Notes under the pieces: generated by a model | Database searches by the model: none | What the model was told of the DNA's origin: nothing | What the model saw: the letters and a program-made list of their open reading frames with translations, nothing else | Position numbers and translations under genes: made by a program | In this document: in pieces, positions 46,325 through 53,491 of the stretch | Layout of the letters: each line of letters starts with the position of its first letter | Numbering within the stretch: the first letter of the stretch is position 1 | Assembly: GCF_900142255.1 (NCBI RefSeq) | Contig: NZ_FRAF01000014.1 | Coordinates: forward strand, 22,616-86,615 | Direction: 5' to 3' | DNA length: 64,000 bases | Origin: Alicyclobacillus tolerans | GTDB taxonomy: Bacteria; Bacillota; Bacilli; Alicyclobacillales; Alicyclobacillaceae

Positions 46325-46381
46325 ATAGAAATTTATTTCTAATCACACATGCAATCTTATAGAATTTTTTTAAAGGAAAAG

Positions 46382-46702
46382 TTAAGTAAGTACGCTAGAT
46401 AATTCCGCCACTAAATGTTCTTTGGGACGGAAACCAACAACTGATTTGCTTACTTGACCATTTTCAAATAAAAGCAGCGTAGGGATGCTCATAATGCCAA
46501 ATTGACTTGCGGTTTGGGGATTTTCGTCCACATCAAGCTTAGCCACAATCAGTTTATCAGCATATTCGTTAGACAATTCCTCCAGTACAGGAGCCATCAT
46601 GCGACATGGACCACACCACGCCGCCCAAAAATCAACAAGAACGGGTTTGCCTTGTTGAAGCAACGAAGCAAATGTTTGATCAGTAACTTTCTGTGTAGCC
46701 AT
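46382..46702 (-). CDS. trxA: Thioredoxin
   Basis: Small redox protein of 106 residues with the canonical active site WCGPC (Cys30 and Cys33), the preceding VLVDFWAAW strand and the cis-proline in MSIPTLLLF. It supplies electrons to MsrA, MsrB and other targets. AAAGGAG precedes the ATG. A textbook sigma-A promoter and an overlapping palindrome are present upstream. It is divergent from a YodB-like thiol-sensing repressor, which is a likely regulator. Confidence 0.97.
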   Translation of the reverse strand: MATQKVTDQTFASLLQQGKPVLVDFWAAWCGPCRMMAPVLEELSNEYADKLIVAKLDVDENPQTASQFGIMSIPTLLLFENGQVSKSVVGFRPKEHLVAELSSVLT

Positions 46703-46772
46703 TTAGAAAACTCCTTTCTCAGTTCAACGTTATCCTTCACAATAGGGTTAGTTTGTGTAATTTGATTATTTT

Positions 46773-46816
46773 TAGTAACCTAATATCATACTATATAATT
46801 TAATTACTTTTGTCAA
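46773..46816 (-). promoter_or_regulatory. trxA sigma-A promoter with overlapping palindromic operator
   Basis: On the minus strand TTGACA (46811-46816), a 17-nt spacer and TAGTAT (46788-46793) form a near-consensus promoter about 85 bp from the trxA start. A perfect inverted repeat TAGTA-N11-TACTA (46773-46793) covers the -10 box, a position that would allow repression. YodB-family operators are also TACT/AGTA-type repeats. Confidence 0.7.
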
Positions 46817-46854
46817 GCAGATATGTTAAGATGAATCTATCGAGGTGATGAATC

Positions 46855-47211
46855 ATGCAGGAATATACTGTCTGTCCTAAATTTGAAGAAGCTTTCTCGC
46901 TTTTGGGTAAGCGCTGGACAGGTCTTATTTTGCGATCCCTGCTGGATGGAGCCAAGCGCTTTTCAGAAATAGAAGAATCTATTCCTGGAATGAGTGCGCG
47001 TATGCTGACAGAAAGATTTAAAGAATTAGAGAACGCTGGAATTCTGGAGAGGATTGTTTATCCGCAAACTCCCGTTCGTATAGAATATAAACTTACCGAA
47101 AAAGGCCGCGATTTAGCGCCAGCTCTGGAATCCATTCAAGTTTGGGCTAACAAATGGTGCAAAGGGCAACAGGAGGATCATACAGTTCCATCAAATAGCC
47201 AGAGAGCGTGA
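46855..47211 (+). CDS. yodB: HxlR/YodB-like redox-sensing repressor
   Basis: A 118-residue winged-helix regulator of the DUF24/HxlR family. The start MQEYTVCPKFEEAFSLLGKR closely follows B. subtilis YodB, with the sensor cysteine at position 7 and a second cysteine at 102 (YodB: Cys6 and Cys101, which form intersubunit disulfides on quinone or diamide stress). The winged-helix core is RMLTERFKELENAGILERIV. It is divergent from trxA, with an inverted repeat over the trxA -10 box, so control of trxA and of itself is likely. GAGGTGATG precedes the ATG. Confidence 0.85.
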   Translation: MQEYTVCPKFEEAFSLLGKRWTGLILRSLLDGAKRFSEIEESIPGMSARMLTERFKELENAGILERIVYPQTPVRIEYKLTEKGRDLAPALESIQVWANKWCKGQQEDHTVPSNSQRA

Positions 47212-47253
47212 ACTTAGATCGTATGTCGGGCTATATGAATCCATTGGATATCA

Positions 47254-47289
47254 CTAACCCCCTAATAAACCATCCAGGGGGTTAGTTTT
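47254..47289 (+). terminator. Terminator after yodB
   Basis: CTAACCCCCT (47254-47263) and AGGGGGTTAG (47276-47285) make a 10-bp perfect stem with a 12-nt loop, followed by TTTTG. It separates yodB from the convergent rocD. Confidence 0.85.
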
Positions 47290-47297
47290 GATTTGAC

Positions 47298-48497
47298 TTA
47301 TTGACCGGCTTCCATGATCACTTTTTTTATTCTCTCTACAGCCCAATCAATTTCTTGTTTTTGAATAATAAGCGGTGGAGCAAAGCGAATGGTCATTTCA
47401 TGTGTTTCCTTGCAAAGCAGACCTTCTTTCATTAACGCCTCACAAAATGGCCGCGCTGGTTGGGTTAACTCCATTCCAATGAACAGACCTCGCCCGCGCA
47501 CTTCACGAATGACCGGACTTTGGCATTGCCGCAATTGTTCTAAGAAATACTCTCCTAATTCTGCAGAACGATTGGCTAACTTCTCCTCAACTATAACATC
47601 CAATGCTGCTACTGCTACGGCGCTCCCCAATGGATTTCCGCCAAATGTTGAACCGTGTGAACCAGGTTCAAAAACACCAAGTATTTCTCGATTTGCAGCA
47701 ACAGCCGAAACTGGAAAGACTCCTCCGCCCAGAGCTTTACCAATGATGTACATATCAGGTGTAACATTTTCCCAATCACAAGCAAACATTCTTCCGGTTC
47801 GGCCCAGCCCCGTTTGTATTTCATCTGCCACAAACAACACCTGATGTTTTTGGCAAAGTTCATAAGCTTGTTGCAAATACCCTTTGGGCGGAATGATAAT
47901 CCCCGCTTCCCCCTGAATAGGTTCGACTAAAAAGGCAGCCGTATGGGGTTGAATAGCCTCTTTTAATGCCTCAATATCTCCATAGGGTACAATACGAAAA
48001 CCTGGTGTAAGCGGTCCAAATCCACGCTGATATTCTACATCTGAGCTAAAGGAAATAATTGTAGTCGTTCGCCCGTGAAAATTACCGCTTGCTACAATAA
48101 TTTCTGCCTGATTTTCAGGTACGCCTTTGATATCGTAAGCATAGCGTCGAACTGCTTTAACAGCTGTTTCCACCGCTTCCGCACCTGTATTCATCGGCAA
48201 AAACATGTTTTTCCCTGTCAATTGAGCTAGTCGTTCATAAAGAATTCCTAGTTTGTCATTATGAAACGCGCGTGAAGTTAAAGTAATCCGATCTGCCTGT
48301 TCCTTTAGAGCATGAATAATTTTAGGATGGCGATGCCCTTGATTAAGCGCTGAATACGCACTCAACATATCCATATAACGTTTGCCATGCTCATCCTCAA
48401 CCCAAACACCTTCACCTTTGACCAGTGTCACCGGTAAAGGATGATAATTATGTGCTCCTAACTGTTCTTCTAAGTCCATAGCCTTGACCGCCTGCAT
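47298..48497 (-). CDS. rocD: Ornithine aminotransferase
   Basis: Class III PLP aminotransferase of 399 residues, converting ornithine to glutamate-semialdehyde in arginine/ornithine degradation. Diagnostic segments are [20 protein letters not shown] near the N-terminus, [41 protein letters not shown] and the PLP lysine in [22 protein letters not shown] precedes the ATG. No rocA, rocF or transporter is next to it. Upstream lie a GC-rich leader hairpin and a 17-bp palindrome that could be regulatory. Confidence 0.94.
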   Translation of the reverse strand: MQAVKAMDLEEQLGAHNYHPLPVTLVKGEGVWVEDEHGKRYMDMLSAYSALNQGHRHPKIIHALKEQADRITLTSRAFHNDKLGILYERLAQLTGKNMFLPMNTGAEAVETAVKAVRRYAYDIKGVPENQAEIIVASGNFHGRTTTIISFSSDVEYQRGFGPLTPGFRIVPYGDIEALKEAIQPHTAAFLVEPIQGEAGIIIPPKGYLQQAYELCQKHQVLFVADEIQTGLGRTGRMFACDWENVTPDMYIIGKALGGGVFPVSAVAANREILGVFEPGSHGSTFGGNPLGSAVAVAALDVIVEEKLANRSAELGEYFLEQLRQCQSPVIREVRGRGLFIGMELTQPARPFCEALMKEGLLCKETHEMTIRFAPPLIIQKQEIDWAVERIKKVIMEAGQ

Positions 48498-48522
48498 CAG
48501 ACTGTCCCCTTTCTACATACGC

Positions 48523-48544
48523 AGCGCCGCCTATTGGCGGCGCT
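48523..48544 (-). promoter_or_regulatory. GC-rich leader hairpin of rocD
   Basis: AGCGCCGCC and GGCGGCGCT form a 9-bp perfect stem with a TATT-type loop, 26 nt before the rocD start and just upstream of its ribosome binding site. No U-tract. A 5' mRNA stabiliser or translational control element is possible. The aldo/keto reductase transcript from upstream would also cross it. Confidence 0.5.
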
Positions 48545-48595
48545 TGCGCCTATATACTCTATTCTATCGAATTCGCCCAAATTGTGTGAGAAAGA

Positions 48596-48612
48596 TTGCA
48601 AATAATTTGCAA
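48596..48612. promoter_or_regulatory. 17-bp perfect palindrome upstream of rocD
   Basis: TTGCAAATAATTTGCAA is a perfect palindrome around a central A, about 100 bp before rocD. The position, about 40 bp upstream of a possible TATATA -10 element, suits an activator or repressor site. Confidence 0.45.
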
Positions 48613-48647
48613 GACAAGCCGAAATGAAGAAAATCTTCAATCAAAAC

Positions 48648-49628
48648 TTAACGAAATCCTAATACCGGATGCGGTACATAAAACTCTTCTAATCGTTTCA
48701 CTTCTTCATGAGTTAGATGTACATCCAGTGCAGCGACAGCGTCCTTCAAGTGTCTCATCTTTGTAGCTCCAATAATGGGCGCGGTAATGCCTTCTTTTTG
48801 CAGGAGCCAAGCGAGTGAAATTTGTGCCATGGGTAAGTTTCTTTCCCGGCTGATGGCCTCCACAGTATCCACAATACGTTTGTCCGCATCAGCAGTTACC
48901 GCATATAACGACTTACCGAACTCATCCGTTTCCGAGCGTGCCGTTACCTCATCCCATTTGCGTGTCAGACGACCACGAGCAAGAGGGCTCCATGGGATAA
49001 CCGCGACTCCGTCTTCTTTGCAAAGCGGTAACATCTCCCGTTCTTCTTCTCGATACAACAGATTGACATAATTTTGCATGGAAACAAAACGTGTCCAATG
49101 ATTGCGTTCCGCCGCCCGTTGAGCTTTCATGAATTGCCAAGCATACATGGATGAAGCACCTATGTAACGAACTTTCCCAGCTTTAACGAGATCGTGCAAG
49201 GCTTCCATGGTTTCTTCTATGGGAGTTTGATAATCCCATCGATGAATTTGATAAAGATCAACATAATCTGTTCCCAAACGACGCAAACTCTGATCAATTT
49301 CATGAAAAATTGCCTTACGTGACAATCCCGCACCATTTGGACCCGAACGCATTCTTCCATGCACCTTAGTGGCAATAACCACTTCCTCGCGTGGAACTAA
49401 ATCGTGCAAAGCTCTTCCTAAAATCTCTTCACTCGTCCCGTCAGAATACACATTAGCCGTATCAAAAAAATTAATGCCAAGTTCCAAAGCAAGTTTGATA
49501 AAAGGTCGACTTTCCGCTTCCGGCAATACCCAGCGATGATTACCTCGTTCCGGTGCACCATAACTCATACAACCCAGACAAATTCGCGAAACTTCAAGTC
49601 CTGTACGGCCAAATTTAACATATTCCAT
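48648..49628 (-). CDS. Aldo/keto reductase
   Basis: NADPH-dependent TIM-barrel oxidoreductase of 326 residues. The catalytic tetrad is visible: Asp and Tyr in FFDTANVYSDGTSEEILGRAL, Lys in IATKVHG and His in LYQIHRWDY. The cofactor region GATKMRHL near the C-terminus is present. The YEFGNTGLEVSRICLGCMSYG-like start groups it with general stress or YghZ/Tas-type reductases. Substrate unknown. GGAGG precedes the ATG. It is followed on the same strand by rocD after about 150 bp. Confidence 0.92.
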   Translation of the reverse strand: MEYVKFGRTGLEVSRICLGCMSYGAPERGNHRWVLPEAESRPFIKLALELGINFFDTANVYSDGTSEEILGRALHDLVPREEVVIATKVHGRMRSGPNGAGLSRKAIFHEIDQSLRRLGTDYVDLYQIHRWDYQTPIEETMEALHDLVKAGKVRYIGASSMYAWQFMKAQRAAERNHWTRFVSMQNYVNLLYREEEREMLPLCKEDGVAVIPWSPLARGRLTRKWDEVTARSETDEFGKSLYAVTADADKRIVDTVEAISRERNLPMAQISLAWLLQKEGITAPIIGATKMRHLKDAVAALDVHLTHEEVKRLEEFYVPHPVLGFR

Positions 49629-49675
49629 AAATCACCCCTCCGTCCCCGTTTCCTTCCATCATGAAACGTTAAAAT

Positions 49676-50542
49676 TTAGTTTACACTCAAATATTCTTTA
49701 TACTCAAATGGTGGCCAAACTGTAGAAGCGCGGTTAAGAAATAAATCGTCCCAGTTCAGATCAGAAAACCAGCCACTCCACTTACGGTTAAAGTAGTTCC
49801 AAGCAGTTTCTGTGAAATGATTTCCTTGCCCGACCAGTTGGACTGTAGAACGATTGTCATGAAATACAAACGTATCTAACGCGATGAGAAGTTTCCAAGA
49901 TGCAATACGCAACCTGAGTGAATAATCAAAATCGTCCACCCCAAAAGTATAGAGCGGATCGAGCCCTCCCAACTGCTGGTGAGCGTAAGCATTGACCATC
50001 ATGACAGCACCAATGAGCAGTTTGCTGGTTTCTGCCACAACTTCTTGACTTGACAATTGCTGATTGACTTTCGTCAGGAATACTTCATGTGCAGATGACC
50101 AAGGTTGCGCTAAATCTACGGGAATAGAACCAAAACGATGTAGAAAATCATGTTGGCCGCCTAGAATCGCGCCAAGCGGTCCTACAGCACCGACTCGTTC
50201 ATCTCGATAGAAGTGCCGACACAAACGACTTGCCCACCCCGGACCTACATAGGCATCAGAATTGACATACGCCACATGATAGTCCTCAGGTATTTGCCTA
50301 TAAACACGAGTCATAGCACCTGCATACCCTAAATTTAGGCGGTTTTCCAGAAGAGTAATCTTTTTTTCATATCTCTGTTGAAACACACGCAGCATCTCTA
50401 GACTGCCATCCGTCGATCCGTTGTCAACGATCCACAGTAAAAAAGGCAAATCTGTATTACGCAAGAGATGTTCGATGCAACGTTTTGTTTTTTCTCTCGT
50501 ATTATAACTTATTACAATAATAGCCAAACGATCGGATTCCAC
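49676..50542 (-). CDS. Family 2 glycosyltransferase
   Basis: A 288-residue GT-A fold enzyme. The nucleotide-sugar motif is IIVISYNTREKTKRCIEHLL, then WIVDNGSTDGSLEML. The metal-binding DxD is replaced by VNSDAYVGPGW, as usual in rhamnosyl/GT2 enzymes. The acceptor helix LGGLDPLYTFGVDDFDYSLR contains the catalytic EDxD-like VDDFD. The GTG start follows AGGAAG. No polysaccharide genes are adjacent, so the product is unknown. It lies after the terminator of the regulator-peptide unit. Confidence 0.9.
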   Translation of the reverse strand: MESDRLAIIVISYNTREKTKRCIEHLLRNTDLPFLLWIVDNGSTDGSLEMLRVFQQRYEKKITLLENRLNLGYAGAMTRVYRQIPEDYHVAYVNSDAYVGPGWASRLCRHFYRDERVGAVGPLGAILGGQHDFLHRFGSIPVDLAQPWSSAHEVFLTKVNQQLSSQEVVAETSKLLIGAVMMVNAYAHQQLGGLDPLYTFGVDDFDYSLRLRIASWKLLIALDTFVFHDNRSTVQLVGQGNHFTETAWNYFNRKWSGWFSDLNWDDLFLNRASTVWPPFEYKEYLSVN

Positions 50543-50612
50543 ATCTTCACTTCCTGTCCACCTTTATACTTCAGGGTATGAAAGAGGACCCGATTTTGAG
50601 CAGGACAAACAA

Positions 50613-50654
50613 GCCGCAACACCCCGAGCCAGAATAGCTCGTGGTGATTGCGGC
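50613..50654 (-). terminator. Long hairpin ending the regulator-peptide transcript
   Basis: GCCGCAA (50613-50619) pairs with TTGCGGC (50648-50654), with inner CGAGC/GCTCG pairing. On the minus strand it is followed by TTGTTTGTCC, a weak U-tract. It lies about 75 bp after the stop of the 35-residue peptide gene. Confidence 0.65.
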
Positions 50655-50727
50655 ATCCTTACAAATACACGAACTTGTCAAATAGAAAAATCAAAAAAGT
50701 TCCGTTAAAGAGCAAATGTAAAGGGTA

Positions 50728-50835
50728 TTAAAGCCACGGCGGAGAAGGACCAATAAGCGGTGCAACTGTTACAATGGCGACTACTGCCAAGACCGAAGTG
50801 GCAACTATCCATTGGTTAAATAGACTTTTACGCAT
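50728..50835 (-). CDS. 35-residue hydrophobic peptide, candidate signalling propeptide
   Basis: A short gene with a near-perfect ribosome binding site (AAAGGAGGGG, ATG 5-7 nt later) located inside the 3' end of the XRE-TPR regulator; the two frames overlap by 8 bp. The product begins with a basic stretch (MRKSLFNQW), continues with about 17 hydrophobic residues (IVATSVLAVVAIVTVAPLIG) and ends GPSPPWL. This is the size and layout of RRNPP signal propeptides such as NprX, PapR and Phr: an export signal followed by a C-terminal 5-10 residue signal. Secretion and processing are inferred; a plain membrane micropeptide is the alternative. Confidence 0.72.
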   Translation of the reverse strand: MRKSLFNQWIVATSVLAVVAIVTVAPLIGPSPPWL

Positions 50836-52036
50836 GACTGCCCCTCCTTTCAAGCAGACTAGCAAGCTGCAATAATTGTTTGGTGTCGTGATAATGGGAG
50901 ACTTTTAAAAAACTAGCTGCATGCCTAAGTATTTCATTGGCCCTTTCTTCATTCTGAAAGGAAATATAAAACTCAGCTGCACCTAGCCAAAATAATCCCA
51001 TCATGGAGCTCGACACCGAAAGAAATTCAAACGCATGTTGCGCCTCCTCACCCAGTCTGAAGTCTTTACTACCTGCCGCTATCAACAACTGTTCATGAAG
51101 CAACTCTGCGCGAACTTGATCAGATAATTCATCACTCTGCAATAACTCAAAAAGCGTTTGTTTAGCATGCATCCATTGTTTTTTTAGCCGATAATAAACG
51201 ATTTCTGTATGCTTAATCGATCTGCGAAGTTTCAAATCTTGTAATAATTCAGCCAACTGTCTGGCTCTTTCAAAATACTCATTCACATAATCCAGCTCTT
51301 CTTTGCTCAAATACGCCGAAATAAGTCCTACCAATGACCATGCTTCTAAAAGTCCATGTCCAATTTCTCGAGAACGAGCAACTGCATTTTCGAAATAATA
51401 AATAGCGCGATCCCATTCACCAAGATTTTGAAAACCAGAACCTAAATTGATCTGCATTCGAATCCATCGTTCGTCAGAAGGGCCTACCAAACTCGCTGCT
51501 AATTGGGCAAAAGTGATAGACTGTTCTGTTTGCCCGAGTTCTCGAGCACATTTGCCAAGCACGGAAAGAATTTGGTAGGACTCGTCGCGATCGTGCGTAA
51601 ATTCAGGATGGATTAAGAGTCCAAGAAGCGTATCTATCGCTTCTTGATTGCGATTCAATTCTGCCAAAACAATTCCTTTATGTTGTAAAATCTGAAAGAG
51701 ATAACTGGTGTAATGATGGGAACGACAGAATAATAGTGCGGCTTCCCAACTTTCGAGAGCTTCTTCCCATTGCTTGCGCCGTTCATGTCGTTCCGCTTGA
51801 TTCATCAGCGTTGCGAAAACCTGATTGTATCCCTCATTGTTTGAGTCAGGGAAAAAAACGGCAACTGATACATTTAATTTCTTAGCCAGCGCTGTCAGGA
51901 TCTCAAACGAGGGCAACCGCTTATTGCTTTCATACTGACTAATGGTAGCCGATGTTATCCCCTCAACTACAATGTCGGTCTGCTTTAAGTGTTTTTCTGT
52001 ACGTATTGTACGTAATATTTCACCGAATGTGGGCAT
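50828..52036 (-). CDS. XRE-TPR transcriptional regulator (RRNPP-type quorum sensor)
   Basis: A 402-residue protein. Residues 4-60 are a helix-turn-helix of the XRE type (LRTIRTEKHLKQTDIVVEGI, SQYESNKRLPSFEIL). The rest is a solenoid of TPR-like helices: RRKQWEEALESWEAALLFC, RNQEAIDTLLGLL, LGQTEQSITFAQLAASL, LGEWDRAIYYFENAVA and more to the end. This is the architecture of NprR, PlcR and related peptide-binding regulators. The ATG at 52036 follows GGGAGGTGA. The peptide gene overlapping its end and the divergent secreted proteases upstream strongly suggest a peptide-controlled activator of extracellular proteolysis. Confidence 0.88.
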   Translation of the reverse strand: MPTFGEILRTIRTEKHLKQTDIVVEGITSATISQYESNKRLPSFEILTALAKKLNVSVAVFFPDSNNEGYNQVFATLMNQAERHERRKQWEEALESWEAALLFCRSHHYTSYLFQILQHKGIVLAELNRNQEAIDTLLGLLIHPEFTHDRDESYQILSVLGKCARELGQTEQSITFAQLAASLVGPSDERWIRMQINLGSGFQNLGEWDRAIYYFENAVARSREIGHGLLEAWSLVGLISAYLSKEELDYVNEYFERARQLAELLQDLKLRRSIKHTEIVYYRLKKQWMHAKQTLFELLQSDELSDQVRAELLHEQLLIAAGSKDFRLGEEAQHAFEFLSVSSSMMGLFWLGAAEFYISFQNEERANEILRHAASFLKVSHYHDTKQLLQLASLLERRGSHA

Positions 52037-52196
52037 TTTTTCACCTCCCAAATCGATAAATCTGCTTAACAAAATGATGACTACTTTTACAAACTATTTT
52101 CTCAACCGTTTATAAATCTTTAATAAATCTTTAGAATTCGCATTTTTCGTGTATTTTCCTCTTTTTTAGACTGAATTCACTGAATCACATCGACTG

Positions 52197-52225
52197 AAAT
52201 GATATATCATTTAACATTTTGTTAA
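52197..52225. promoter_or_regulatory. Two overlapping palindromes, candidate operator
   Basis: AAATGATATATCATTT (52197-52212) is a perfect 16-bp palindrome. It overlaps TTAACA-TTT-TGTTAA (52211-52225), a second perfect inverted repeat. They lie 35-60 bp upstream of the possible -10 element of the G1 protease gene, a usual activator position, and between the divergent regulator and protease genes. Confidence 0.55.
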
Positions 52226-52309
52226 TCAACTTGTTCTAGCAATCTTCTGAATATATCGGATAATAGAAACACGACCTACACAAAAGTAGAGTCGATAACC
52301 ACTAGATAA

Positions 52310-52340
52310 GGCTAAAAGAAAAAGTTCATTTCTTTTAGCC
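52310..52340 (+). promoter_or_regulatory. 5' leader stem-loop of the G1 protease mRNA
   Basis: GGCTAAAAGAAA and TTTCTTTTAGCC form a 12-bp perfect stem with a 7-nt loop, ending 10 bp before AAAGGAGG. A hairpin directly before the ribosome binding site is like the mRNA-stabilising leader of B. subtilis aprE, which suits an abundant secreted enzyme. Confidence 0.6.
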
Positions 52341-52363
52341 GACCATCCAAAGGAGGCATAAAT

Positions 52364-53428
52364 ATGGAAAAAAAAGTTAAGCAGATGTTGATTGGCAGCA
52401 GTATGTTGGCTGGAATGGTCTGCATTCCTTTAGCGACAATGGGCGCCGCGGCTCCTCCAATTTTGTCCCATCCAGGTCCAATGACTATTCATCCAACTAT
52501 GGTACGAAGTCTTGGAAATGGTGCCAAACAATACGAATTTACCGTAGATGGAGCTGTTAACACTATCACCACCCCACCGATTGATTTTCATCCACTAACT
52601 GCGAGTAATACTGAATTAAAAATGTATGGATTTCCAACCCGACCAACGAATCCTGCACAACTTGCAGTTTGGAAAAAAGCAATGTCTGCCTGGAAAGCAT
52701 CTCCCGCTCCTGTAATTACCGTTACTCAAATTTACAATCAACCTCTGCACAAACTCTCCCGTCAAATGCACAATACAGCAGAATCCTCCAATTGGTCCGG
52801 ATACTATACAGACTCAAGCTACAATCAATGGGATGCCGTACAGGGGACATTTGCACAACCTACCGATTACTCTACATCTGCTAATAAATTCGAATCGAGT
52901 TGGGTTGGCCTCGGCGGAGTGAATTCAGGGGCACTGATTCAGGATGGAACACAAATGAACGCAGGACAGTATGGAGCTTGGTATGAATATCTGGGTAACG
53001 GGGGTTTAGGGGTACCGGAGATTAATTTTAATAATATCACCGTCAATCCAGGCGACGAGATGTACACGTTTGTGTCCTACAATCCTAACAATGGACAAGC
53101 CCAATTTTATGTAGAGGACGAAACGAACGGAACATCCCAATCTGCCACGGTCAATTTAGGTTCTGCTTACTATGATGGATCAACTGCGGAATGGATTAAT
53201 GAACGTCCAGAGATTAATGGAAGCCTTTCGCAATTAGCCAATTATGGATCTCAAACCTGGACACAAGCCCAAGCCTATAACGCATATACAGGAAATTGGG
53301 AAAATCTTGGAGATGACAACAACAGTGGAATTGATATGTATGATTCCAGTGGTCAACTGTTATCCGGAGTAGGTTCTTTACTCTCTTCGACGTCCTTTAA
53401 TGCCACATGGTACGCAAGTGGAAATTAA
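52364..53428 (+). CDS. Secreted glutamic peptidase (family G1, eqolisin-like)
   Basis: A 354-residue exported acid protease. It has a signal peptide (IGSSMLAGMVCIPLATMGAAA, cleavage near residue 29) and a propeptide to about residue 140. The catalytic domain begins at SSNWSGYY, typical of G1 peptidases. The catalytic Gln is Gln193 (GALIQDGTQ) and the catalytic Glu lies in STAEWINERPE (about 276-280). The fold is an all-beta sandwich with many Asn, Gly and Tyr. G1 enzymes are mainly fungal but are known from acidophilic bacteria. Only 63 bp separate it from the S53 protease, so the two are probably co-transcribed. AAAGGAGG lies 6 nt before the ATG. Confidence 0.9.
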   Translation: MEKKVKQMLIGSSMLAGMVCIPLATMGAAAPPILSHPGPMTIHPTMVRSLGNGAKQYEFTVDGAVNTITTPPIDFHPLTASNTELKMYGFPTRPTNPAQLAVWKKAMSAWKASPAPVITVTQIYNQPLHKLSRQMHNTAESSNWSGYYTDSSYNQWDAVQGTFAQPTDYSTSANKFESSWVGLGGVNSGALIQDGTQMNAGQYGAWYEYLGNGGLGVPEINFNNITVNPGDEMYTFVSYNPNNGQAQFYVEDETNGTSQSATVNLGSAYYDGSTAEWINERPEINGSLSQLANYGSQTWTQAQAYNAYTGNWENLGDDNNSGIDMYDSSGQLLSGVGSLLSSTSFNATWYASGN

Positions 53429-53491
53429 TCCAATTTTCTAAACGAAAATATCCCATATAAATAACTTACATCTTAATGAGGTGGCAGAAAA

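Larger units (their letters stand above)
52037..52363. other. Divergent intergenic region between RRNPP regulator and acid proteases
   Basis: A 327-bp A+T-rich region with no gene. It holds a direct repeat of ATAAATCTTTA-like units near 52110-52135, two adjacent palindromes (52197-52225), a possible plus-strand -10 element GATAAT (52259-52264) without a clear -35 box, and a 12-bp-stem leader hairpin (52310-52340) before the G1 protease ribosome binding site. Confidence 0.6.
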
